From NCBI GenBank assembly GCA_947447315.1, contig CANFJD010000105.1, positions 1 to 8,536 on the forward strand: a DNA stretch of 8,536 nucleotides. Reading direction: 5' to 3'. A program made the translations under genes and the position numbers. Origin of the DNA: Fimbriimonadaceae bacterium. Its GTDB lineage: Bacteria; Armatimonadota; Fimbriimonadia; Fimbriimonadales; Fimbriimonadaceae. The notes beneath the pieces are model-generated. The model did not search any database. It had not been told where the DNA came from and worked only from the letters and a program-made list of their open reading frames with translations. This document shows positions 1 to 6,277 of this stretch, piece by piece (positions within the stretch are counted from its first letter, which is position 1; the number at the start of each line of letters is the position of its first letter).

Positions 1-1575
1 AACTACATCGCCGCGTTCATCAAAGAGCACAACGCGACCCTAACTCCCGTGCAAAGCACCAACGACGCCGATAACGCCGCGATGGCTGCGTTCATGACTC
101 CGGAGATGAAGGAAATGATGGCCCGTCAAAGCCGTCCGATCTACGGCTACAGCAAAGCCATCATGGTCATATCCGAACAATCAATTTTTGGCGGTCAAAG
201 GGCAGAGCTAAGGCTTTACGATCAGAAAGGCATGATCGTCGGCTCCGCCGATACGACACTTGATTCGGGCTGGATGGCTGGCATGCAGGAAGCCGCTGAA
301 GAAATCACTGGGAAAGGCGCCACCGGTGCCGCAAAGGCAACGCCAGTCACCTACAGCGCCGATTCACTCGCGTTCGCCAGTCTTCGCCCAAGTTTTGAAT
401 CTGGCAAGGTAACCAAGCCCAAGCCGATCGATCCCGCCGTAAAAGCTCGAATATTGGATGTTGTGAACAACGATCCGCTATCGCTGTCCGCCACCGATGA
501 ATTTTTGGCCTACGCGAAAAATGAGAAAAAGCCCATCATCGCATGCCTCAACGATGAAGCCGGAGGGTTTTTGGCGGGTCTCATCAACCAGAAGATGACC
601 GTTGAACAGGTTAAGAAATCCGTCGAAACCGGGGCGGACTACACCCTGGAGCCGAGCACTGACTACCTCCTCATCCGTCCGTCGGACGAAGACACGTCTC
701 GAGCGATTCAGACCGATCGCACGGCGTTCGCAAAACTGCTTCAGTCAGCATCGCCGGAAGGGAACGTAAGCCTTAATGAGCTCGCCGCGTTTGCCGCCGT
801 GAACCCGGATAACCGAAGCGGCACGATATTCACCGCCTACCTGACGGCGTTCCTTCCAAATGTCAGCACCAACGGTATTACCGGACAAACTTCCTGGGAT
901 CTTCTCCGGTTCTATCACCGAATCAATCCCCTGGTTGGGCAAAGGTTGGCGGCTGGCGAAACACTTCCGCTGGCTTCTTTCGATAACCGACCGGTGGTCA
1001 GCATGGTGTACGGCGCTCCGTCGTCTTTACGTGCGGACCGGGGCAAGCCCCGCTCAAAGTTCGCCTATGCCGACATGATGTCAGCGTTCATGCCCGGAGG
1101 TGGAATTGACTACAAAGACGAGCCCACCGAAGCCTTACCGAACGGGCTACCAAACGACGCCACCGTAACCGTCGCCATATCGAAAGAACCGTGCCTGGTT
1201 ATCCCGGAGGGCCAAGATTCTGAATTGGGATTGGGAACGGCTGGACTTGACGAGATGGCGATGATGCAATTCATGATGAGCCAGAAAGAATTCGCCTCGG
1301 CCATCGCCACCTCGATGCCAAAAATGCCCAAAATGCTGCGGGGCGAACGCACCATCTATGAATTCACCTTCTTGTTCGCCGATGGCCTCTCTGTTCGCCA
1401 GTCGCTCACCGACCAAATGATTCCCAAGAATGCGGCTCTGATCGAGTTTGGAAAATATCCTGCCGACATGCAAAAGCTCATTGATGCTCGCATTGAGGAA
1501 ATCAAGAAATCGCCGTTTGCCAGCATCGGTGCCATGATGGGAGCCATGGGTAAGGCGACTCCGCCGCCCCCGTAG
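1..1575 (+). CDS. Large hypothetical protein, 5' end missing
   Basis: I do not recognise this protein. The reading frame is open from base 1 and the residues before the first possible start (GTG at 49) look protein-like (NYIAAFIKEHN). The gene therefore most likely begins upstream, and the 524 codons seen are its C-terminal part. It stops at TAG 1573-1575. No transmembrane segment is obvious and no enzyme motif stands out. The composition is mixed alpha/beta with methionine-rich patches: MAAFMTPEMKEMM near the visible start, a patch including MAMMQFMM and MPKMPKM in the C-terminal third, and AMMGAMG near the end, before a terminal PPPP. A lipoprotein hydrolase gene follows after 26 bp on the same strand, so the two may be co-transcribed. 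The protein may be exported, but its N-terminus is not visible, so this cannot be tested here. That it is a real gene is near certain; its function is unknown. Confidence 0.85.
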   Translation, partial: NYIAAFIKEHNATLTPVQSTNDADNAAMAAFMTPEMKEMMARQSRPIYGYSKAIMVISEQSIFGGQRAELRLYDQKGMIVGSADTTLDSGWMAGMQEAAEEITGKGATGAAKATPVTYSADSLAFASLRPSFESGKVTKPKPIDPAVKARILDVVNNDPLSLSATDEFLAYAKNEKKPIIACLNDEAGGFLAGLINQKMTVEQVKKSVETGADYTLEPSTDYLLIRPSDEDTSRAIQTDRTAFAKLLQSASPEGNVSLNELAAFAAVNPDNRSGTIFTAYLTAFLPNVSTNGITGQTSWDLLRFYHRINPLVGQRLAAGETLPLASFDNRPVVSMVYGAPSSLRADRGKPRSKFAYADMMSAFMPGGGIDYKDEPTEALPNGLPNDATVTVAISKEPCLVIPEGQDSELGLGTAGLDEMAMMQFMMSQKEFASAIATSMPKMPKMLRGERTIYEFTFLFADGLSVRQSLTDQMIPKNAALIEFGKYPADMQKLIDARIEEIKKSPFASIGAMMGAMGKATPPPP

Positions 1576-1601
1576 GCTTTACGAACAATCAATGGGGAAA
1601 T

Positions 1602-2489
1602 ATGCGTAAGTTCAATTATTTGATAGCGATTGTGGTTGCCGGAATCTTGGCAGTTGGTTGCCAGTCGACGGCGCCTCCAGCCCCGGCGCCCGGCCCCGAT
1701 CTTGGTCGTAAACTTCCGCCCCGTCCCGTTCGCATGCAAACGCTTACCTACGTCAAACGCTCCTCGGGTCCTCTCCTCCTAGACCTGTACACCCCAATCG
1801 GACAAGGCCCGTTTCCCTTGCTGGTTCTGATACATGGCGGTGGTTGGGTGAGTGGCAACCGACAGCAACTTGCCGCCCACGCGGGGAACCTCTTGGGATG
1901 CGGGTTTGCCGTCGCCAGTCTCGATTACCGGCTTGCACCAGAAAACCACTGGCCCGCCCAGCGCGATGACGTGGAAGCCGCTGTCACTTACCTCCGTAAG
2001 CACGCCAAAGAACTGAACCTAAATGCCGACCGCATTGCCGCCGCGGGAGAAAGTGCCGGCGCGCACCTTTCCCTCTGGCTGGCCGTTCATGGTCCGGAGA
2101 CCTCTCGCGTACAGGCGGTCGGCCTCATCTCGCCGCTGGTCGATCTTTCCATCCCGATGACGCCCACTGGCGAGAGCTACCAAATCGTGCAGAAAGCGCT
2201 GGGCCCCAACTATCCCAAGGGAATTAAGGAGTTCAGCCCGATCAACTACATTTCTGCCAAAACTCCGCCCGTATTTTTCCTCCATGGCGATAAGGACCCT
2301 TGGGTTCCCAAGCCCCACGTGGAGCAACCCGCCGCCAAGCTTCGGGCGCTCGGCGTTCCGGTCGAGGTTCTCTACGTCCCCACCATGGGCCACGGACTAG
2401 ATTTCACGCACAAGGAAAACTCGGCCGATCAGGCGGTCGCCCTCCGGAAACTCGGCGATTGGGCGAAAGGCGTGCTCGCCAACAAGTAA
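1602..2489 (+). CDS. Alpha/beta hydrolase lipoprotein (HSL/esterase-type)
   Basis: This is a 295-residue serine hydrolase of the alpha/beta fold, closest in motif pattern to the hormone-sensitive-lipase and carboxylesterase group that cleaves short acyl esters. The N-terminus is a lipoprotein signal: MRK, a hydrophobic core to residue 18 and a lipobox AVGC with the lipidated Cys20. A proline-rich linker (about 24-43) suggests tethering at a membrane surface outside the cytoplasm. The oxyanion-hole motif HGGGW is at 78-82. The nucleophile elbow GESAG is at 149-153 with Ser151, the probable acid is Asp232 in HGDKDP, and the catalytic His264 lies in GHG. The DYRLAPE motif at 108-114 is also typical. 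GGGGA sits just before the ATG (1594-1598), a short spacing. The true substrate cannot be read from the sequence. It follows the large unknown gene by 26 bp and ends 4 bp from a convergent small lipoprotein gene. Confidence 0.93.
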   Translation: MRKFNYLIAIVVAGILAVGCQSTAPPAPAPGPDLGRKLPPRPVRMQTLTYVKRSSGPLLLDLYTPIGQGPFPLLVLIHGGGWVSGNRQQLAAHAGNLLGCGFAVASLDYRLAPENHWPAQRDDVEAAVTYLRKHAKELNLNADRIAAAGESAGAHLSLWLAVHGPETSRVQAVGLISPLVDLSIPMTPTGESYQIVQKALGPNYPKGIKEFSPINYISAKTPPVFFLHGDKDPWVPKPHVEQPAAKLRALGVPVEVLYVPTMGHGLDFTHKENSADQAVALRKLGDWAKGVLANK

Positions 2490-2493
2490 TCCG

Positions 2494-2865
2494 TCAGCGC
2501 CAGAGTCTTTGCCAGCGACTCTCAAAATTGGGTTGCCTGACTACCATCGTGTTGCCCCTGCCTTCGTAAGCCACCGATAATTCGGGCAAAGGCAAACGCT
2601 GGGCAACGCCGCGTTCGGTCAGTGCCGAAAACTGAAACCGAAGCCGACCGCCCTCATTCGTGTAACTTCCGGTTCCCACCCAAGCATCAGTACGGCCCGA
2701 AACCCGATCCCGGCAGCTCACGTCAAACTTTCCTTCCGGAACCATCCGAATCCGGCAGTCCTCACCATTTCGCCAAGGCAGGGCCCCGTGCCAACTTCCC
2801 GCCAAGTTTTGACCCTTGCAGCCTACGATTGTTAGGCCCACCGTCAAAACGGTGCCTCGACTCAT
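2494..2865 (-). CDS. Small predicted lipoprotein, unknown function
   Basis: With the start at 2865 this is a 123-residue protein: MSR, a short hydrophobic stretch and a lipobox IVGC with Cys16. The rest looks like a small beta-rich domain, with alternating polar and hydrophobic strands, a GSWHG motif soon after the Cys, two more cysteines (in GEDCRIR and DVSCRD) that could form a disulfide, and many glycine turns. No family is recognised; a lipocalin-like or META-like barrel is only a guess. The frame is open further upstream, with in-frame ATGs at 2892 and 2925. The 2925 start has AAGGA close by but would place a long non-hydrophobic stretch before the lipobox and overlap the divergent gene, so I prefer 2865. 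It converges on the hydrolase (4 bp between stops) and its start lies 25 bp from the divergent thioredoxin-fold gene. The lipobox and balanced composition argue for a real gene. Confidence 0.7.
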   Translation of the reverse strand: MSRGTVLTVGLTIVGCKGQNLAGSWHGALPWRNGEDCRIRMVPEGKFDVSCRDRVSGRTDAWVGTGSYTNEGGRLRFQFSALTERGVAQRLPLPELSVAYEGRGNTMVVRQPNFESRWQRLWR

Positions 2866-2890
2866 CCACCGGCTAGGGATTAATGGGGGC

Positions 2891-3511
2891 ATGGCTATTA
2901 CCGTACCTGTCGCCCATGACTTCATCTGTCCTTGGTGCTACGTGGCCCTGCTGCAAAAGAAGCGGTTAGAAGCTGAATTCGATGTACATGTCGAATGGCG
3001 CGCGTATGAGCTTTGGCCCGAAAGTCTAGATTGGCCAGAATCGACACCTCCGCCCACCCCGCCTTCCAACCGGCCCCCGGTTCCCAGTCGACTCGATTTC
3101 ATTCTCTACGCCGACGGAGTCCAAATTCCGAAGGTAGCCCGCCCGCCGCGAATTCGCTCCTTCAACGCCCACCAAGCCGCCGAATTTGCCAAATCGGTAG
3201 GGGTGGGTGACGCCTACATCGAGATCATTTATCGAGCATTCTGGGAGCGAGGTGAAAACATCAATGAAACCGAAGTCCTCCTCCGCCTCGCCGAGGGCAT
3301 CATCGAAGACCTACCCGGGCTCCAGCACGCCATTCAAACCCGCCAGTTTGACGACAACGTCGTCCTGTTCGATGACGACGCCTATAACTCCGGCATCTAC
3401 AACGTGCCTACCTATTTCGTCGGTGATGAACGACTGGCTGAACAACCGTACGTAGTTTTGCGCGACGCGGTGGCGAAAATCGCCCCGCTAAAGTCGTCCA
3501 ATTCTGCATGA
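2891..3511 (+). CDS. DsbA/FrnE-like thioredoxin-fold oxidoreductase
   Basis: This is a 206-residue protein of the DsbA-like family that includes FrnE and 2-hydroxychromene-2-carboxylate isomerase. The N-terminal strand ITVPVAHDF leads straight into a redox-active CPWC motif (Cys13-Cys16). A helical insertion follows (about 95-155), with HQAAEFAKSVG and AYIEIIYRAFWERGENI typical of the family. The cis-proline loop NVPTYFVGD is at 171-179 (Pro173). There is no signal peptide, so it should act in the cytoplasm rather than as a periplasmic DsbA. Both active-site cysteines are present, which favours thiol-disulfide chemistry over glutathione-dependent isomerisation. A proline-rich segment (about 49-65, TPPPTPPSNRPP) is unusually long. 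The ATG at 2891 is chosen because upstream codons are not protein-like; AGGGA lies at 2875-2879. Its stop overlaps the next start as ATGA, indicating translational coupling to a RibD-C-type reductase. Confidence 0.88.
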   Translation: MAITVPVAHDFICPWCYVALLQKKRLEAEFDVHVEWRAYELWPESLDWPESTPPPTPPSNRPPVPSRLDFILYADGVQIPKVARPPRIRSFNAHQAAEFAKSVGVGDAYIEIIYRAFWERGENINETEVLLRLAEGIIEDLPGLQHAIQTRQFDDNVVLFDDDAYNSGIYNVPTYFVGDERLAEQPYVVLRDAVAKIAPLKSSNSA

Positions 3512-4161
3512 ACCCGTCCGAAACCGCGGGGGACATCTATCAGTCCCTCGCGTTTCCGTCCGCTGCTGTCGATAGGCCCTATGTCTTCATCAACATGGCC
3601 ACCACGATCGACGGAAAAATTCTCACCGGCGAACGAGATGAAAGCGTTCACGATCTTGGCTCTGCCGTAGACCACGAGCTCATGCGGCGCATCGAGCGCC
3701 ATGCCCAGGCGGTACTCGTCGGTGCGCAAACGCTCCGTGCCACGCCCAGCAAGTGGAACCCTCAATCGCCCATCCGCATCGTGCTTTCCAAAAGCGGCGA
3801 TGTCCCAAAAGAGTCTCGTTTCCTCACCGATGGTGAATCTCACATTGCCGGCCCAACCGGAGATCTCCTATTCCGAGATCTTCCTGACCTTCTCCGGCAA
3901 CTCCGACAGCGGGGAATTGAGCGACTACTCATCCTCGGCGGCAGCGAAGTCAACGCCCAGTTCCTCCACACTGGACTGGTTGACGAACTCTTCCTCACCC
4001 TTGCTCCCAAAATCAAACTCGGGCGCGATGTTCCCACCTACGCCGACGGCGAGGCCCTCGCCCGGTCGCTAGTGCAGTCCTACGACCTAGTGGAGCACCA
4101 TGCGGTGGGAAACGAAATCTTCGCCCGCTACCGACGTGCGGATCGCCAGAGCGAATCGTAG
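3508..4161 (+). CDS. Stand-alone RibD C-terminal-domain reductase
   Basis: This 217-residue protein matches the RibD C-terminal (dihydrofolate-reductase-like) fold. Family members reduce the ribosyl group of pyrimidine intermediates in riboflavin synthesis using NADPH, or act on other pterin- or pyrimidine-like substrates. Visible motifs are the first strand YVFINMATTIDGKI (25-38), the VGAQTLRA segment (71-78), the nucleotide-binding glycine pair in LGGSEVNAQFL (143-153) and GLVDELFLTLAPKI (156-169). The N-terminal deaminase domain of bifunctional RibD is absent, and no other rib gene is in the window. It may therefore be a diaminopyrimidine reductase or an unrelated NADPH reductase. Its ATG (3508) overlaps the TGA of the thioredoxin-fold gene by 4 bp, so the two are almost certainly co-translated. 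The ABC transporter permease starts 50 bp downstream on the same strand. Confidence 0.88.
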   Translation: MNPSETAGDIYQSLAFPSAAVDRPYVFINMATTIDGKILTGERDESVHDLGSAVDHELMRRIERHAQAVLVGAQTLRATPSKWNPQSPIRIVLSKSGDVPKESRFLTDGESHIAGPTGDLLFRDLPDLLRQLRQRGIERLLILGGSEVNAQFLHTGLVDELFLTLAPKIKLGRDVPTYADGEALARSLVQSYDLVEHHAVGNEIFARYRRADRQSES

Positions 4162-4211
4162 GATGACAACTATGGCACCTAATCGGTCGCCATCTCGTTC
4201 TTAATAAGGGA

Positions 4212-5372
4212 ATGGCGAGCAAGCGAACAGTTGTAAACCCCTTGGCTCCGCTGGTTTACCTCCGCCGCAACGCCGCCAAAACCATTCCTCTCACTGCGGT
4301 CATCGTGATGGCGGTCATGCTCGTGGCCGGGATCATCAGCATGATCAACTCCATCCCGCTAAGCATTCGCACGATCTACTCGTACAGCCAAAACTTCGCC
4401 GGGGTCACGCCGCGCGGTGATACAACCCGCACCCCCATCATCCTCGCCGAAATCAAAGCCAAAAGCCCGGTTCCCATCGGTCGCGTGATCACGTGCCGCA
4501 CGATCGGCACGGTAGTCCAGAGCATTGTCGGAAAGTGGCCGTTTTACATCCTCGGTCTAACCCCCGACGACATGAGTTACTACCTGAAGATGCAGGGGAT
4601 GACCGAGCTCAATGGTCGCATGCCGACTCCGGGGGCCGCCGAGGCCGTGGTCAGTGAACCGGTTGCCCGAAACCTGAATCTCAAACTCGGCTCCGAACTT
4701 CTGGGCCCGAAAAAAGACGAGGGCTATTCGCCGTTCAGCGTAAAAATCGTCGGTATTGCTGCCACCCGCCAGTGGGTCATGGTCATGCCGATTGACTACA
4801 TGAAGGTCAATCACTTCCCGCCCATTGACCTTGGAATCGTGGTTGCCAAAGACCACGCCGACCAAGACCGCCTCGACCGGTGGGCCGAGAAGCACTTCAA
4901 GGGCCAACGCGCCGCCATTCTCGCCTACCATCAGATCGAAAAGAACACCGCCGAGATGTTCAAAACTCTGTATCAGATTTTGAATGTCGTCATCGGCACC
5001 CTGGTCCTGGTCATCACTTTCATGATGGGCATGCTTATCAATATCTACCAATCCCAGCGCCTGGTAGAGTTCGGACTCCTTCAAGCCATAGGATTTACCA
5101 AGAAGAAGATCCTCGCCCGCGTGCTCACCGAAACCGCCATGGTGGTGATCGTCGGGTGGTTGCTGGGGCTACTGGCGGCTTACGGCCTTCTCAACGTCGC
5201 TGACGCGGTGCTGATGGCCCCGCGCGCCTACGCCCTCGATTCGCTAGACCGCACCGCCTATCTTTACAGCATCCCCCTCCCCGTCGCCATATTGGTGGTG
5301 GCTGCCGCTACCATCATTGTTCGCTTCCGCAACTTCGACCCCATTGGCGTCGTGGAAAGGAGGATTGTCTAG
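4212..5372 (+). CDS. ABC transporter permease, FtsX/MacB (DevC-like) type
   Basis: This 386-residue inner-membrane protein has the standard four-helix layout of the FtsX/MacB/LolC group. TM1 is near residues 24-45, followed by an extracytoplasmic domain of about 210 residues (47-255) and then three helices near 257-278, 308-335 and 352-371. The segment LVEFGLLQAIGFTKKKILA (284-302), just after TM2, is the typical coupling region of FtsX-like permeases, and the C-terminal DPIGVVERR is also characteristic. Such transporters use ATP to move lipids, lipoproteins, peptides or drugs out of, or along, the inner membrane by mechanotransmission rather than through a channel. AAGGG lies almost against the ATG, an unusually close spacing, but there is no better in-frame start. 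The stop directly abuts the ATG of the ATPase gene. No HlyD-type adaptor or outer-membrane partner is in the window, so the substrate is unknown. Confidence 0.92.
   Translation: MASKRTVVNPLAPLVYLRRNAAKTIPLTAVIVMAVMLVAGIISMINSIPLSIRTIYSYSQNFAGVTPRGDTTRTPIILAEIKAKSPVPIGRVITCRTIGTVVQSIVGKWPFYILGLTPDDMSYYLKMQGMTELNGRMPTPGAAEAVVSEPVARNLNLKLGSELLGPKKDEGYSPFSVKIVGIAATRQWVMVMPIDYMKVNHFPPIDLGIVVAKDHADQDRLDRWAEKHFKGQRAAILAYHQIEKNTAEMFKTLYQILNVVIGTLVLVITFMMGMLINIYQSQRLVEFGLLQAIGFTKKKILARVLTETAMVVIVGWLLGLLAAYGLLNVADAVLMAPRAYALDSLDRTAYLYSIPLPVAILVVAAATIIVRFRNFDPIGVVERRIV
5358..5363 (+). promoter_or_regulatory. Ribosome binding site of the ABC ATPase
   Basis: AGGAGG ends 9 nt before the ATG at 5373 and lies inside the last codons of the permease gene. 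It is the strongest Shine-Dalgarno sequence in the window. It fixes the ATPase start and suggests efficient translation even though the two genes have no gap between them. Confidence 0.85.
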
Positions 5373-6023
5373 ATGCTTCTCTCTCGCGCCGCAACCCTCA
5401 AGTATCAAGATCACGGGCGCGAAGTCTTCGCCGTCCGCGATGCCTCTTTGGAAATTCTGCCCAACGAATTCGTAGGAATCCTGGGTCCATCTGGCAGCGG
5501 GAAGAGTTCGCTTCTGTACCTTTTGAGTGGCCTGAAATCTCCTTCTTCGGGAGAGGTGGTTTACGATGGTCGCACGCTCTCCGAAATGACCGACGAGGGC
5601 CGATCTCACCTCCGACTGGAAGAATTCGGATTCGTTTTTCAGCAACCCTATCTTTTGGGCTACCTAACCGCGCGCGAGAATATTCTCGTAGTCCCCAGAG
5701 CCTCGGGCACCGGCAAACAAGCAGATGAGTTGCTCGAACAACTAGGATTATCCGCCAAAGCCCACCGGTATCCCCACGAACTCAGCGGCGGCGAGCGCCA
5801 ACGGGTTTGCGTCGCCCGTGCCCTCTTCGGCAGCCCTAGAATTATCTTCGCCGACGAGCCGACCGCCGCCCTCGATCATCGAAACGGACTCTCTACGGTT
5901 CGATTGCTCAATCAGCTCCGCGGCACCGGATCACTCATCATGGTCACCCACGATCCTTCCATGCTCGAAGAAGCTGACCGCATCATTCGCCTGGCCGATG
6001 GGACTATTTCCGGCGTAGATTAG
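5373..6023 (+). CDS. ABC transporter ATP-binding protein (MacB/LolD/DevA-like)
   Basis: This 216-residue nucleotide-binding subunit carries all the expected motifs: Walker A GPSGSGKS (38-45), Q-loop Gln90 in FVFQQPYLL, signature LSGGERQR (137-144), Walker B IIFADEP (157-163) with catalytic Glu162, D-loop ALD (166-168) and switch His193 in MVTHDP. Its length and motif spacing match the LolD/MacB/DevA branch that pairs with FtsX-like permeases. It is therefore the cytoplasmic ATPase partner of the gene directly before it, the two forming a dimer-of-pairs exporter. Translation begins immediately after the permease stop with a strong AGGAGG upstream. No clear intrinsic terminator follows; the next 254 bp form the leader of the AdoMet decarboxylase gene, so some read-through into it is possible. 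Confidence 0.95.
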   Translation: MLLSRAATLKYQDHGREVFAVRDASLEILPNEFVGILGPSGSGKSSLLYLLSGLKSPSSGEVVYDGRTLSEMTDEGRSHLRLEEFGFVFQQPYLLGYLTARENILVVPRASGTGKQADELLEQLGLSAKAHRYPHELSGGERQRVCVARALFGSPRIIFADEPTAALDHRNGLSTVRLLNQLRGTGSLIMVTHDPSMLEEADRIIRLADGTISGVD

Positions 6024-6072
6024 GGTCGCCACGAAAGCGTTCCAGTAAAGTCGTCAATTAATTGGATAGGTC

Positions 6073-6081
6073 TGGTATATT
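6073..6081 (+). promoter_or_regulatory. Candidate extended -10 promoter for the AdoMet decarboxylase gene
   Basis: TGGTATATT matches an extended -10 element (TGn followed by TATATT) in the least GC-rich part of the intergenic region. No convincing -35 hexamer is seen at 17 bp, as is common for extended -10 promoters. Transcription from here would give a leader of about 190 nt before the TTG start at 6278. The call rests on motif appearance only. Confidence 0.35.
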
Positions 6082-6093
6082 TCTCCATTGCGT

Positions 6094-6153
6094 CACGGGG
6101 TCCCGTGGGGCGGCTCTGATTGGCATCGGCGAATCAGAGAGGAAAGCCTCTGA
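6094..6153 (+). promoter_or_regulatory. Structured leader upstream of AdoMet decarboxylase
   Basis: Three inverted repeats lie close together. CACGG (6094-6098) pairs with CCGTG (6103-6107). CTCTGATT (6114-6121) pairs exactly with AATCAGAG (6132-6139) over a 10-nt loop. TCAGAG (6134-6139) can instead pair with CTCTGA (6148-6153). The last two share the 6134-6139 arm, so they are mutually exclusive, the kind of arrangement used by leaders that switch conformation. I could not match it to a known SAM, polyamine or other riboswitch class, and no T-run terminator follows. Regulation is inferred from the pairing alone. Confidence 0.35.
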
Positions 6154-6191
6154 GATGAAACTTGTAATGGATCCACAAAAGGATTTTCGTT

Positions 6192-6216
6192 CAAATTTCT
6201 TCGAAGAACAAATTTC
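6192..6216. repeat. 12-bp palindrome nested in an 8-bp direct repeat
   Basis: TTCTTCGAAGAA (6197-6208) is a perfect 12-bp palindrome. It is overlapped on both sides by identical copies of CAAATTTC (6192-6199 and 6209-6216). The element lies 62-86 bp before the AdoMet decarboxylase start, downstream of the candidate promoter. A dyad of this size could be an operator for a dimeric repressor or a small RNA hairpin. No known operator consensus was recognised. Confidence 0.4.
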
Positions 6217-6263
6217 GGGTTTTCCGCGTAAGTGCACGTCTTGCGTCTGCGCCAGGTCTATCC

Positions 6264-6268
6264 GGAGG
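6264..6268 (+). promoter_or_regulatory. Ribosome binding site that decides the TTG start
   Basis: GGAGG ends 9 nt before TTG 6278, a good spacing. An ATG at 6272 lies nearer but is followed at once by TGA (ATGTGA), and that TGA (6275-6277) is also an in-frame stop directly before the TTG. The long decarboxylase form must therefore start at TTG 6278 or later. Confidence 0.6.
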
Positions 6269-6277
6269 TCTATGTGA

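Noticed and set aside
2622..2876. 84-codon plus-strand open frame opposite the small lipoprotein
   Set aside because: Its proline- and serine-rich translation has no domain, while the minus-strand frame has a signal peptide and lipobox.
4172..4204. Ten-codon open frame before the ABC permease as a leader peptide
   Set aside because: It begins with ATG but has no ribosome site, no stalling motif and no following attenuator structure.
6062..6277. 71-codon plus-strand open frame just before the AdoMet decarboxylase, in the same frame
   Set aside because: No ribosome binding site or recognisable domain, and its bases are occupied by hairpins, a palindrome and direct repeats. It ends in the TGA next to the TTG start. 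Better seen as leader.
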